From Marinobacterium marinum (GTDB lineage: Bacteria; Pseudomonadota; Gammaproteobacteria; Pseudomonadales; Balneatricaceae): a stretch of DNA of 64,000 nucleotides. The notes under the pieces were generated by a model. That model saw nothing but the letters and a program-made list of their open reading frames with translations. It was not told where the DNA came from and did no database searches. The position numbers and the translations under genes are program-made. Position 1 is the first letter of the stretch. Each line of letters opens with the position of its first letter. This document shows, in pieces, positions 18,419 to 27,568 of the stretch. Location of the stretch: assembly GCF_013868415.1 (NCBI RefSeq), contig NZ_JACEMT010000046.1, positions 1-64,000 of the forward strand. The letters run 5' to 3'.

Positions 18419-19054
18419 ATGAACGCCGACAAGCGATACCAGATTTTCAGCCGACTGCAGGCACAGAACCCCCACCCTGAAACCGAGCTTGAATACAACT
18501 CGCCCTTCGAACTCCTGATCGCCGTACTGCTCTCCGCCCAGGCAACCGATGTCAGCGTCAACAAGGCCACCCGCAAGCTGTTCCCCGTGGCCAACACTCC
18601 GGAGAGCATGCTGGCACTGGGGGTCGAAGGCGTGAAGGAATACATCAAGACAATAGGCCTGTTCAATACCAAGGCCGAAAACGTCATCAAGACCTGCCGC
18701 CTGCTGATTGAGCAGCATGACAGCGAAGTTCCTCAGACTCGGGATGCACTCGAAAAGCTGCCCGGTGTCGGTCGCAAAACCGCCAACGTGGTGCTCAACA
18801 CCGCTTTTGGCCAACCCGCCATGGCTGTCGATACCCATATATTCAGGGTTTCAAACCGCACCCGCATCGCACCCGGGAAAACGGTCCTGGAAGTCGAGAA
18901 AAAGCTGATGCGCTTTGTACCCAAACCCTTTCTGATCGATGCCCATCACTGGCTGATTCTGCATGGCCGCTACGTCTGCACCGCACGCAAACCGCGTTGC
19001 GGCGCCTGCGTCATCGAGGATCTGTGTGAATTCAAAGAAAAAACCGAGTTTTGA
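18419..19054 (+). CDS. nth: endonuclease III Nth
   Basis: A 211-residue DNA glycosylase/AP lyase, the same length as E. coli Nth, removing oxidised pyrimidines in base excision repair. The helix-hairpin-helix is LEKLPGVGRKTANVVLN with the catalytic lysine in GRKTAN. The catalytic aspartate is in VDTHIFR. The 4Fe-4S cluster ligands are C-x6-C-x2-C-x5-C in CTARKPRCGACVIEDLC. The ATG at 18419 gives the family start MNADKRYQIF; a longer frame upstream would run inside the GGDEF gene. In many gammaproteobacteria nth follows rnf genes, as here with two signalling genes between. Confidence 0.96.
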   Translation: MNADKRYQIFSRLQAQNPHPETELEYNSPFELLIAVLLSAQATDVSVNKATRKLFPVANTPESMLALGVEGVKEYIKTIGLFNTKAENVIKTCRLLIEQHDSEVPQTRDALEKLPGVGRKTANVVLNTAFGQPAMAVDTHIFRVSNRTRIAPGKTVLEVEKKLMRFVPKPFLIDAHHWLILHGRYVCTARKPRCGACVIEDLCEFKEKTEF

Positions 19055-19345
19055 TCACCTGACCGATTACTCACAAAATCTGTGGATAAAACTGTTGATA
19101 GATCTTGAAAGAATGGCCCAAGGCAGCGAATTCAAAGGCTTTCAGCGAATTGGTAATAAAATCACCAATTTGAGATATTTTTATTTAAAATCAATAAGTT
19201 ACATATGTCAATAGCGTTTCAGGAATGTTTCATCCATGGTTATGCACCGCCCTGGCTCGCTCCCCGACAACATGTGAACAAGTTCAAAAAAAAAGCGCCC
19301 TGTCAAGGCGCTTTTTTCCAAATTAACCGGTATTCCATGACCCTT
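19055..19345. other. intergenic region nth / ferredoxin
   Basis: About 290 bp, AT-rich at 19075-19205, without a supported gene. Short reading frames across it have no homology signal and no codon character of the neighbours. It ends with the terminator at 19289-19317. Confidence 0.6.
19289..19317. terminator. bidirectional intrinsic terminator between nth and ferredoxin gene
   Basis: AAAAAAGCGCC and GGCGCTTTTTT form a perfect 11-bp stem with a 7-base loop. The A and T tracts make it effective for both converging transcripts, nth and the nrd operon. Confidence 0.88.
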
Positions 19346-19618
19346 TCAGTCCTCGGGCAATGCAACTTCGATATGACTGCGGGGACGGCAGCAACAGGCC
19401 AGAATTTCGCCTTCCTTCAGGTCGACCAGACTGTCCTGAACATAATCCACTTCGCCTTCCAGCAACTTTAACTTGCAGCAGCCGCAGTAGCCGCCACGAC
19501 AGTTGTAGGGAGCCGGTATCTTTTGCGCTTCCAGCGCATCCAGCAGCGAAAACTCATATTGATAGTAAAAGGTGTGGTAGTTGTTAACCTTGATGCGTGG
19601 AATACCCGACATGGCCAC
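19346..19618 (-). CDS. yfaE: 2Fe-2S ferredoxin, ribonucleotide reductase maintenance protein (YfaE type)
   Basis: A 90-residue plant-type ferredoxin. The cluster ligands are in NCRGGYCGCCK (C-x4-C-x2-C) with the fourth cysteine in ILACCCRP. YfaE of E. coli supplies electrons to rebuild the diferric-tyrosyl cofactor of NrdB, and it too is encoded after nrdAB. Here it starts 5 bp after the nrdB stop, so the same role is very likely. Confidence 0.9.
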   Translation of the reverse strand: MAMSGIPRIKVNNYHTFYYQYEFSLLDALEAQKIPAPYNCRGGYCGCCKLKLLEGEVDYVQDSLVDLKEGEILACCCRPRSHIEVALPED

Positions 19619-19623
19619 CTCGG

Positions 19624-20754
19624 TTACAGATCAAATCCGTCAAAATCGTGCGTATCAACCTCATTGTCGATCTGGCCGACCAGGTAGGAGCTGATCTCGG
19701 CCTCTTGGGGCGCAACCTGCACGTTGTCACTGACCAGCCAGCCATTCATCCAGGGCAGCGGGTTTTGACGTGCCGGGAAGATCTCCCGCAATCCCAGAGC
19801 CTTCATCCGCACGTTGGTAATGTATTCGACATAATCACCCAGAATGCGCGCATTCAAACCAATCATCGAGCCTTCGCTGAACAGGTACTCGGCCCATTCC
19901 TTTTCCTGCTGCGCCGCTTCACGGAAGATCTCGTACACCTGCTCTTCGCATTCGACTGCGATCTGCCGAAAATCGGGATCATCACTGCCGGAAGCCATCA
20001 GGTTGAGCATGTGCTGGGTACCGGTCAGGTGCAGCGCTTCATCACGCGCAATCAACTTGATGATTTTGGCGTTACCTTCCATCAGCGCCCGTTCGGCAAA
20101 CGCAAAAGAGCAGGCAAAGCTGACGTAAAAGCGAATCGCCTCCAGCACATTCACCGACACCAGCGTCAGGTATAGCTTCCTCTTCAGGTTGTACATCGTT
20201 GCATCATGGTGCTCGCCACCAATCTGATGTACACCTTCGCCATGCACGCCATAGACATTCACCAGGTGAATGAATTCGTCATACAGACGCGTGACCGCTT
20301 CCGCACGCTTGATGATCTCCGGGTTGGTCACGATCTGATCGAACACTTCCGACGGTTCGGTCACGATATTACGGATAATGTGCGTGTAGGAGCGACTGTG
20401 GATGGTCTCACTGAATGCCCAGGTTTCAAACCAGGTTTCCAGCTCAGGCAAGGACACCACCGGCAGGAAGGCTACATTGGGCGAGCGTCCCTGCACCGAG
20501 TCCAACAGCGTCTGGTATTTCAGATTGCTCAGGAAGATATGCTTTTCATGGTCCGGCATGTCCATGAAGTCCTTGCGATCATTGGTCAGATCCACCTCCT
20601 CCGGACGCCAGAAGAATGACAGCTGCTTCTCGATCAGTTTTTCAAAGATCGGATATTTCTGCTTGTCATAGCGCGCCACATTCACGGGACGACCAAAAAA
20701 CATGGGTTCGAGCGTGGCATCGTGGTTGCTGGGGCTGAAAGTGGAGTATGACAT
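19624..20754 (-). CDS. nrdB: class Ia ribonucleotide reductase beta subunit NrdB
   Basis: A 376-residue radical-generating subunit of aerobic ribonucleotide reductase, very close to E. coli NrdB. The metal ligands and tyrosyl radical site are seen in [18 protein letters not shown] (E, H and the radical Y), and further ligands in [14 protein letters not shown]. The C-terminal tail that docks on NrdA ends with the acidic [12 protein letters not shown]. The start is chosen at MSYSTF to match the E. coli protein; an ATG seven codons upstream is possible. It lies 87 bp downstream of nrdA in the same operon. Confidence 0.97.
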   Translation of the reverse strand: MSYSTFSPSNHDATLEPMFFGRPVNVARYDKQKYPIFEKLIEKQLSFFWRPEEVDLTNDRKDFMDMPDHEKHIFLSNLKYQTLLDSVQGRSPNVAFLPVVSLPELETWFETWAFSETIHSRSYTHIIRNIVTEPSEVFDQIVTNPEIIKRAEAVTRLYDEFIHLVNVYGVHGEGVHQIGGEHHDATMYNLKRKLYLTLVSVNVLEAIRFYVSFACSFAFAERALMEGNAKIIKLIARDEALHLTGTQHMLNLMASGSDDPDFRQIAVECEEQVYEIFREAAQQEKEWAEYLFSEGSMIGLNARILGDYVEYITNVRMKALGLREIFPARQNPLPWMNGWLVSDNVQVAPQEAEISSYLVGQIDNEVDTHDFDGFDL

Positions 20755-20841
20755 GGATCCCTTTTTCCTGAACAAAACATACCGGTCCCTCCCGGCGGGC
20801 GGGTGCCGGGAAGGTGCGTTAAAAGAAGGCGCGCAGCTCGA

Positions 20842-23109
20842 TCAGAGCTTGCAGGCACCGCCTTCACAGCCGTCGTCACCCTTGTCGGAGGCGCCGGCAC
20901 CATCGCGTGTATTGTGGTAGTACAACGTCTTCACGCCATATTTGTAGGCCGTCAGCAGGTCCTGCATCAGCTGCTTCATCGGCACCTTGTCACCCTCGAA
21001 CTTGCTCGGGTCATAGTTGGTGTTGGCCGAGATCGACTGGTCAACAAACTTCTGCATGATACCCACCAGCTGCAGGTAGCCGGTATTGCTCGGAATACTC
21101 CAGAGCAGTTCATACTGGTCCTTAAGCTCAAGGAACTCCGGCACCACCTGCTTCATGATACCGTCCTTGCTGGCCTTGACGGAGACAAAACCACGGGGCG
21201 GCTCGATGCCATTGGTGGAGTTGGTAATCTGTGAAGACGTTTCGCAAGGCATCAACGCCGTCAGGGTGCTGTTGCGCAGGCCGAATTCGCGAATATCCTC
21301 GCGCAGCGTTTCCCAGAAATGATGCAACGGCTCTTCGCAGTAGCTGTCGACGTCACGCTTGTACGTGTCGATCGGCAACAACCCCTTGGCATATGTGGTC
21401 TCGTTGAATTTCGGACAGGCACCCAGCTCCTTGGCCAGGCTGTTGGACGCCTTGAGCAGGTAATACTGAATCGATTCAAAGGTACGATGCACCAGACCAT
21501 TGGCGCTGCCGTCAGAGTACTTCACGCCGTTCTTCGCCAGATAGTAGGCGAAGTTGGTCACACCAACCCCCAGAGTACGGCGCGACATGGTCGCATTATG
21601 GGCAGCCGGGATCGGATAGTCCTGATAGTCCAGCAAACTATCCAGCGCACGCACAATCAGATCGGCCAGACTTTCCAGCTCGTCCAGGTTTTCCAGCGCG
21701 CCCAGATTGAAAGCGGACAGGGTGCAAAGCGCGATCTCGCCTTCCGGATCATTAACATCGTTCAGCGGCTTGGTCGGCAGCGCAATCTCCAGGCAGAGGT
21801 TGGACTGCTTCACCGGTGCAACCTGAGGGTCGAACGGGCTGTGAGTATTGCAGTGATCCACGTTCTGTACGTAGATGCGACCGGTAGAGGCGCGTTCGGA
21901 CATCAACAGTCCGAACAGCTCGACCGCCTTAATGGTCTTCTTGCGAATCGACTCATCCTGCTCGTACTGTTCGTACAGACGCTCGAACTCGTCCTGGTCG
22001 GCGAAAAAGGCGTCGTACAGGCCTGGCACTTCGTGCGGACTGAACAGGGTGATGTTGCCGCCCTTGATCAGACGCTGGTACATCAGCTTGTTGAGCTGGA
22101 CACCGTAATCGATATGGCGCACGCGGTTCTCTTCCACGCCACGGTTGTTCTTCAATACCAGCAGGGATTCAACTTCCAGATGCCACATCGGATAAAACAG
22201 CGTCGCTGCGCCACCACGGACGCCGCCCTGGGAGCAGGATTTCACCGCAGTCTGGAAATGCTTGTAAAACGGTATACAACCGGTATGAAAGGCTTCCCCA
22301 TTGCGAATCGGGCTGCCGATGGCGCGAATACGTCCCGCATTGATACCGATACCGGCACGCTGGGAAACGTATTTCACGATAGCCGAAGCCGTCGCATTAA
22401 TGGAATCCAGGCTGTCACCGGTTTCAATCAGAACACAGGAACTGAACTGACGCGTCGGTGTACGCACACCGGCCATGATCGGCGTCGGCAGCGACAGCTT
22501 GAACAGCGAGGTCGCGTCATAGAAGCGCTTGACGTAATCCAGACGGGTGTCGCGCGGATAATTCGCAAACAGGCAAGCAGCGACCAGCATGTACAGCTGC
22601 TGCGGGCTTTCGTAGATATCACCGCTCACGCGGTTCTGTACCAGGTACTTGCCTTCCAGCTGCTTGACGGCCGCATAGCTGAAGCTCATGTCCCGACCGT
22701 GGTCCAGGTAGGCGTTCAGCTGGTCGAACTCTTCCCGGCTGTAATCTTCCAGCAGGTGCCGATCATAGCGCCCGCTGTTCACCATTCCGGATACATGGTC
22801 GTACAGGTGCGGCGGCTCAAAATCATTGAAGGCTCGCTTGCGCAGATGAAAAACAGCCAAACGCGCAGCCAGATACTGATAGTCCGGCGCTTCTTCAGAG
22901 ATCAGATCGGCCGCCGATTTGATCAGCGTCTCATGAATATCGGACGTTTTGATACCATCATAAAACTGCAGATGCGCACTCAACTCAACCTGTGATACCG
23001 ATACATTCTCCAGCCCTTCGGCGGCCCAGATAATTACACGATGGATTTTTTCCAGATCGATCTGTTCACGCCGACCATCGCGTTTGGTAACCATCAGATC
23101 TTGCTGCAT
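20842..23109 (-). CDS. nrdA: class Ia ribonucleotide reductase alpha subunit NrdA
   Basis: A 755-residue catalytic subunit that converts ribonucleoside diphosphates to deoxy forms. The N-terminal ATP cone (VTKRDGRREQIDLEKIHRV) gives allosteric activity control. Active-site cysteines are visible in QFSSCVL, SNLCLEI and IALCTLS, and the C-terminal shuttle pair in GCEGGACKL. The start MQQDLMVTKRDG matches E. coli NrdA; an upstream ATG eight codons earlier is less likely. Two NrdR-like boxes lie 153-200 bp upstream, pointing to repression by NrdR. First gene of nrdA-nrdB-yfaE. Confidence 0.97.
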   Translation of the reverse strand: MQQDLMVTKRDGRREQIDLEKIHRVIIWAAEGLENVSVSQVELSAHLQFYDGIKTSDIHETLIKSAADLISEEAPDYQYLAARLAVFHLRKRAFNDFEPPHLYDHVSGMVNSGRYDRHLLEDYSREEFDQLNAYLDHGRDMSFSYAAVKQLEGKYLVQNRVSGDIYESPQQLYMLVAACLFANYPRDTRLDYVKRFYDATSLFKLSLPTPIMAGVRTPTRQFSSCVLIETGDSLDSINATASAIVKYVSQRAGIGINAGRIRAIGSPIRNGEAFHTGCIPFYKHFQTAVKSCSQGGVRGGAATLFYPMWHLEVESLLVLKNNRGVEENRVRHIDYGVQLNKLMYQRLIKGGNITLFSPHEVPGLYDAFFADQDEFERLYEQYEQDESIRKKTIKAVELFGLLMSERASTGRIYVQNVDHCNTHSPFDPQVAPVKQSNLCLEIALPTKPLNDVNDPEGEIALCTLSAFNLGALENLDELESLADLIVRALDSLLDYQDYPIPAAHNATMSRRTLGVGVTNFAYYLAKNGVKYSDGSANGLVHRTFESIQYYLLKASNSLAKELGACPKFNETTYAKGLLPIDTYKRDVDSYCEEPLHHFWETLREDIREFGLRNSTLTALMPCETSSQITNSTNGIEPPRGFVSVKASKDGIMKQVVPEFLELKDQYELLWSIPSNTGYLQLVGIMQKFVDQSISANTNYDPSKFEGDKVPMKQLMQDLLTAYKYGVKTLYYHNTRDGAGASDKGDDGCEGGACKL

Positions 23110-23261
23110 TGTGCACGCTCTTCCAGTAGTCATTGATGAAACTTGAGCCCCTTGTGAACCGGCTCCCTACTGCGGTCATATCCGTTTCAAGCGCCCATAG
23201 ACCAAGCAATGACGATACTCTAGGTGAGTAACACCAGCACTTGATTATTAATTGGGCAAAA

Positions 23262-23308
23262 ACACAAGATATAGTACAACACCGCCTACAGGGCACTAAA
23301 TATAGATG
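23262..23308 (-). promoter_or_regulatory. tandem NrdR-box pair upstream of nrdA
   Basis: Two 16-bp sites, 23262-23277 (ACACAAGATATAGTAC) and 23293-23308 (GCACTAAATATAGATG), match the NrdR consensus acaCwAtATaTwGtgt at the conserved core. Their equivalent bases are 31 bp apart, about three helical turns, the spacing usual for NrdR pairs. NrdR is an ATP-cone repressor of nrd genes; its gene is not in this window. Confidence 0.8.
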
Positions 23309-23507
23309 TTAGCCGAAGGATTTCAATATTGATTTATCGCGCCGGCAGGTGTAGCAACGCCAACCGAAATCGCTGAAAGCCGCGCATTATGAGGGCTTGG
23401 CCGAGCTTTTTCCATCCCTGTTTTCACAAGACTTTTTTTCATGCCACATCCCTGTCACGCGAAAATTGAGCATAGAAAAAAAGTCGCCAGAAGGGGAGGC
23501 TTTGTCC

Positions 23508-23536
23508 TTTACAACCCCCGAAATCCTGTCTATGAT
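23508..23536 (+). promoter_or_regulatory. promoter of tRNA-Tyr
   Basis: A sigma-70-type promoter: TTTACA (23508-23513), 17-bp spacer, TATGAT (23531-23536). A GCGC stretch follows, a GC-rich discriminator typical of stable RNA promoters, and the mature tRNA begins at 23549. Confidence 0.75.
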
Positions 23537-23548
23537 GCGCATCCTGTT

Positions 23549-23632
23549 GGTGGGGTTCCCGAGTGGCCAAAGGGATCAGACTGTAAATCTGACGCGCGAG
23601 CTTCGGTGGTTCGAATCCACCTCCCACCACCA
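23549..23632 (+). tRNA. tRNA-Tyr (GTA anticodon)
   Basis: An 84-base class II tRNA with a long variable arm. Acceptor stem GGTGGGG pairs with TCCCACC, the anticodon loop is CTGTAAA with GTA at 23583-23585, and the T arm is GGTGGTTCGAATCCACC. The CCA end is encoded at 23630-23632. A promoter and a terminator flank it, so it is a single-gene transcript. Confidence 0.97.
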
Positions 23633-23641
23633 TCCTATTTC

Positions 23642-23677
23642 ACAAAAAAGCTCTGCCAATCGGCGGAGCTTTTTTGT
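23642..23677 (+). terminator. intrinsic terminator after tRNA-Tyr
   Basis: A long stem, ACAAAAAAGCTC and GGAGCTTTTTTGT with one wobble pair further in, and a run of six T. It starts 10 bp after the tRNA. Confidence 0.85.
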
Positions 23678-23910
23678 ATCTGCAGCCCCGACCGGGAAGC
23701 AAAACCGACACTGACTCCACCACCAACCTTCCCACTGAACACCACCAAAACCGACCTCTCCCGGCTGCTCTATGACAGCAAAAGACAACGCCTATAGTCC
23801 TATGCATCAGACCGGCAAGTCGTGATAGGCTTAGGGTCAGATTGATTCCAAGCGCGGTTTGACATCACGTTGTACCGGTTATTCGTCCCAAAATAATAAC
23901 AAATGCTCGC

Positions 23911-26133
23911 ATGACTAATGGACTGGCTTTACACACCCCCGAAGAACAACAACTATTCAAGGAACAGCAGGTTATTTTGGACAATGCCGGTGTCGGCATT
24001 TGCTTTATCCGCAATCGATTGATCCAACGCTGTAATCGGCAATTTGCTCACATCTATGGATACACTACCCCCGAAGATCTGATCGGCACCAGCAGTGAGC
24101 GGCTCTACCCCGACTCGCTGTCCTTTCGTCAGCTGGGCGTCAAGGCCTACCCCCGAATGCTGCGTGGCGAGCGCTTCACTACCGAACTGCAAATGATACG
24201 CCTCCCGGCCGAAATCTTTTGGTGTCGCGTCACCGGCAATTTGATCAACGTCGAGAACCCAACCCTGGGATCCATCTGGATCATCGAAGATATCGATCGC
24301 CAGCGTCGCGACCGCGAGGCTCTGGATGCACTGCACTATCAGCAGCAGCTGATTCTGGACCACGCTACGGTCGGTATCGCCTTCATGCACCAGCGCAGAT
24401 TCAGTCGCAGCAATGACCGCATAGCCGAGATGTTCGGCTATACCCCGGAAGAATTGAGCCGCCTCAGCACCCGTGTGTTCTACCCGGATCGCACCGCCTG
24501 GGAGGCCGCTGGCCGTAAGCACCATGCCGTTCTGAGCCGGGGCGAAGTGTTCTGCGCCGAAGTGGAGCTGGTCTGCAAAGACGGCAGCACACTATGGTGC
24601 GACCTGCGCAGCAAGGCCATTAATCCAGCGGCTCCGGGGGATGGCAGTATCTGGATCATCATGGATATTTCCGATCGCAAGCGCCACGAACAGGCGCTGC
24701 TGCGTGCCCAGGATGTACTCGAACAGCGCGTTACCGAGCGTACCCGTGAGTTGGAAAGCGTGGTCGCCAATTTGCACCGTGAAATTGAAGAACGCCGCCA
24801 CGCGGAAGAGCGCATTCGCCACTTGGCACAGCATGACAGCCTGACCGGCCTGCCCAACCGGCGCCTGTTTGAACAAGGCTTTGAACTCCAACTGGCTCAA
24901 GCCGCAGAGACCAAGCGCAAACTGGCGATTCTGTTTATCGATCTGGACCGTTTCAAGCATATCAACGACTCTCTGGGCCACCATGAGGGTGATCAGCTGC
25001 TGCACAACCTGGCGGACCGACTCAGAGAAGCCTGCGGACATGAAAATACTCTGGCGCGAATCGGTGGAGACGAGTTCATCATTCTGCTGAACCATGTCGA
25101 GCCCTATGAGCGCATTGAGCAACTGACACACCGCCTCCAGAACGCGTTACAGCCGTCCGTTTACATCGGTCGGCACGAATTCAACATCTCGGCCAGCATC
25201 GGAGTCGCCATTTACCCCCACGATGGCACCGATATTCAAACCCTGATCAAACACGCCGATACCGCCATGTGCCGAGCCAAGGCCAACGGCGGCAATCGCT
25301 GCCAGTTCTACAATCACCATCTGGATCGAGAGGCTGTCGAGCGAATCGAGTTGCGCAATGCGCTCTACCAGGCCCTACCCAATCAGGAATTTGAACTGCA
25401 CTACCAGCCGCAGGTGTCGGTTCATGACGCCCGTATTACCTGTGTAGAAGCGCTGATTCGCTGGCACCATCCAGACAAGGGCACGGTAGCGCCGGACTGC
25501 TTCATACCGCTGGCCGAAGAATCTGGCTTGATCAAGGAAATCGGCAGCTGGGTGCTGGACACGGCGTGCCAACAGCTCAAGACTTGGCGGCAAGCCGGGC
25601 TGGACCTGAGAGTGGCCGTCAACCTTTCCGCCGCACAGCTGGACGACATGGCATTTTACCAACAGGTAAAGGAATGTCTGGAACGTTATGAACTCCAGCC
25701 CCGGCATCTGGAGCTGGAGTTGACCGAAAGCATTTTGATGCGGCATGTCGATCACAGCATCAGGCTTCTGAACAAGCTGGATCAACTGGGTGTTCATCTC
25801 AGCATTGATGATTTCGGAACGGGTTACTCCAGCCTCAGCTATCTGAAACGGCTACCGCTGGATACACTGAAAATCGATCGCTCGTTTGTGCGCGACCTCT
25901 GCACGGACCAGGATGATGCAGTCATTTGCCGCACCATCATATCCATGGCCAACAACCTGAAGCTGTCAGTTACGGCCGAAGGGGTCGAGCGCGCCGAACA
26001 ACTGCACAAACTGGCAGAGTTCGGCTGTGACCTGTATCAGGGATATCTATTCAGCCGCCCGCTTCCGGCATCCGACATAACCCGGCTGTACCGGGAATAT
26101 ACACCACCGGAAAACGAGCACTACACCATCTGA
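23911..26133 (+). CDS. PAS-PAS-GGDEF-EAL c-di-GMP signalling protein
   Basis: A 740-residue soluble protein without membrane segments. Two PAS domains (about residues 18-135 and 145-260) are joined by a coiled coil (RVTERTRELESVVANLHREIEERR) to a GGDEF domain with GGDEF at 385-389. There is no RxxD inhibitory site before it. An EAL domain follows with EAL at 513-515, and the later DDFGTGYSS and DTLKIDRSFV motifs keep the metal ligands, so phosphodiesterase activity is likely; cyclase activity is possible since the motif is intact. It stands alone between tRNA-Tyr and the convergent SPFH gene. Confidence 0.93.
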   Translation: MTNGLALHTPEEQQLFKEQQVILDNAGVGICFIRNRLIQRCNRQFAHIYGYTTPEDLIGTSSERLYPDSLSFRQLGVKAYPRMLRGERFTTELQMIRLPAEIFWCRVTGNLINVENPTLGSIWIIEDIDRQRRDREALDALHYQQQLILDHATVGIAFMHQRRFSRSNDRIAEMFGYTPEELSRLSTRVFYPDRTAWEAAGRKHHAVLSRGEVFCAEVELVCKDGSTLWCDLRSKAINPAAPGDGSIWIIMDISDRKRHEQALLRAQDVLEQRVTERTRELESVVANLHREIEERRHAEERIRHLAQHDSLTGLPNRRLFEQGFELQLAQAAETKRKLAILFIDLDRFKHINDSLGHHEGDQLLHNLADRLREACGHENTLARIGGDEFIILLNHVEPYERIEQLTHRLQNALQPSVYIGRHEFNISASIGVAIYPHDGTDIQTLIKHADTAMCRAKANGGNRCQFYNHHLDREAVERIELRNALYQALPNQEFELHYQPQVSVHDARITCVEALIRWHHPDKGTVAPDCFIPLAEESGLIKEIGSWVLDTACQQLKTWRQAGLDLRVAVNLSAAQLDDMAFYQQVKECLERYELQPRHLELELTESILMRHVDHSIRLLNKLDQLGVHLSIDDFGTGYSSLSYLKRLPLDTLKIDRSFVRDLCTDQDDAVICRTIISMANNLKLSVTAEGVERAEQLHKLAEFGCDLYQGYLFSRPLPASDITRLYREYTPPENEHYTI

Positions 26134-26135
26134 AA

Positions 26136-26996
26136 CTACTTGCCGAACCCGCCCATGATACCGCGGACGGCCGCCGGAATATCGCCAGGCAGGAGCACAA
26201 TCTTGGCATTTTCGCCCTGAGACATCTCCTTGATCGACTCGACATATTTTTCACCCAGCAGGTACATGACCGGCAGCTCATTCCCTTGAATGGCCGACGT
26301 CACCTTCTCGATGGCGGACTGGCTGGCCTCGGCCAATACCACTTTGGCTTCGGCATCACGACGTGAGGCTTCCAGGCGACCTTCGGCCTCAAGAATGGCC
26401 GCTGCTTTTTCACCATCGGCACGGGTGACCGTTGCACGGCGCTGACGCTCAGCCGCCGCCTGCTCTTCCATCGCCATCTGCATGGTCTCCGACGGATTGA
26501 TATCCTGAATCTCCACCGTCTTTAGCGTAATACCCCAATCGGAAATGTCGTCGGAGATTGCGCCCTTCAGCTTCGCCTTGATCTGATCCCGGTTGGACAG
26601 CGCCTCATCCAGATTCATTTCGCCCACGATGGAGCGCAGAGAGGTCTGAACCAGATTCTGAATCGCAATGCTGTAATCCTCGACGCCATACACCGCCTTC
26701 TCCGGCGACAGGATATTAATATAGGCCACCGCATTGGCCACAATGACGGCGTTATCACGTGTAATCACTTCTTGGGACGGAATATCCAGCACGATATCCT
26801 TGGTTGTGACTTTATAAGCCACGCTGTCTATATAGGGAAAGATTACGTTCAGGCCCGGGCCCAGGGTACGGTGGTACTTACCCAGCCGCTGTACAACGTG
26901 CTTGCTTCCCTGAGGGACAGTCTTGACCCCCAGAAACAGAGTCACGACCACCAGCACCAAAAATACACCGGCCATCATCAGTCCATCGATCAACAT
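26136..26996 (-). CDS. SPFH/band 7 (stomatin-like, QmcA family) membrane protein
   Basis: A 286-residue protein with one N-terminal membrane helix (residues 3-24) and a band-7 domain: VPQGSKHVVQRLGKYHRTLGPGLNVIFPYID at the start, then the long charged helix with EEQAAAERQRRATVTRADGEK-type sequence. Stomatin-like QmcA proteins oligomerise in the inner membrane and pair with NfeD proteins; the NfeD gene is directly upstream, 40 bp away. Membrane quality control or microdomain organisation is a family-based guess. Confidence 0.92.
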   Translation of the reverse strand: MLIDGLMMAGVFLVLVVVTLFLGVKTVPQGSKHVVQRLGKYHRTLGPGLNVIFPYIDSVAYKVTTKDIVLDIPSQEVITRDNAVIVANAVAYINILSPEKAVYGVEDYSIAIQNLVQTSLRSIVGEMNLDEALSNRDQIKAKLKGAISDDISDWGITLKTVEIQDINPSETMQMAMEEQAAAERQRRATVTRADGEKAAAILEAEGRLEASRRDAEAKVVLAEASQSAIEKVTSAIQGNELPVMYLLGEKYVESIKEMSQGENAKIVLLPGDIPAAVRGIMGGFGK

Positions 26997-27036
26997 CGTT
27001 TACCACTCCATTCTATTGTGAGTTGTTTAGGCTAAC

Positions 27037-27492
27037 TTAGCCGCGCTTTTTGACAATCAGAGTATTACCCGAAATTTCGACAATCATTAGTCGATCTCCC
27101 AGCTCCACCGGCTCATCACAGATGAACTCCCACTCGTCATCTCCCAGAACCGGGGTCGCAAAGCGCATCTGCCCCCGCCGGGGCGGCTGGGGCACTTGAA
27201 TAACCTGACCGGTTTCTCCCAGCACCGCTTCACGTGCGATACCTGCCTTGGTTCGATCAACCATGAGAGGGCGCACCAGCTTGAACCAGCCCAGTGCAAA
27301 CAGACTGGAGCTGACCGCCCAGGCAACCAGCTGCAGGCTCAGACTCAGATCCGGCTGCAGCCACATCAGGACCGCCAGCAAAAATGCTCCCAAACCAAAC
27401 CAGAAAACCGTAAAACTGGGCAAGACCAGCTCGGCCAGAATCAGCAACATGCCGAACACGACCCAGTGCCAGTATTCAATTTGAAATGCCAT
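27037..27492 (-). CDS. NfeD family protein
   Basis: A 151-residue NfeD-like protein (short form without the ClpP-like protease domain). Two to three hydrophobic segments at residues 8-75 are followed by an OB-fold soluble tail from about residue 85 (GETGQVIQVPQPPRRG to GNTLIVKKRG). It is the usual partner of stomatin/SPFH proteins, and the SPFH gene follows in the same operon. Confidence 0.92.
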   Translation of the reverse strand: MAFQIEYWHWVVFGMLLILAELVLPSFTVFWFGLGAFLLAVLMWLQPDLSLSLQLVAWAVSSSLFALGWFKLVRPLMVDRTKAGIAREAVLGETGQVIQVPQPPRRGQMRFATPVLGDDEWEFICDEPVELGDRLMIVEISGNTLIVKKRG

Positions 27493-27568
27493 TCTCCATC
27501 CCTGTCGCTATTTCGAAGAGAAACGATTATGGAGGAGTTTCATGTTCTGGTCGACTCTCGATCCGCGC

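Noticed and set aside
21319-22995. 558-codon open frame antisense to nrdA
   Set aside because: nrdA is near-identical in layout to E. coli NrdA; the antisense frame has no family signal and comes from codon bias.
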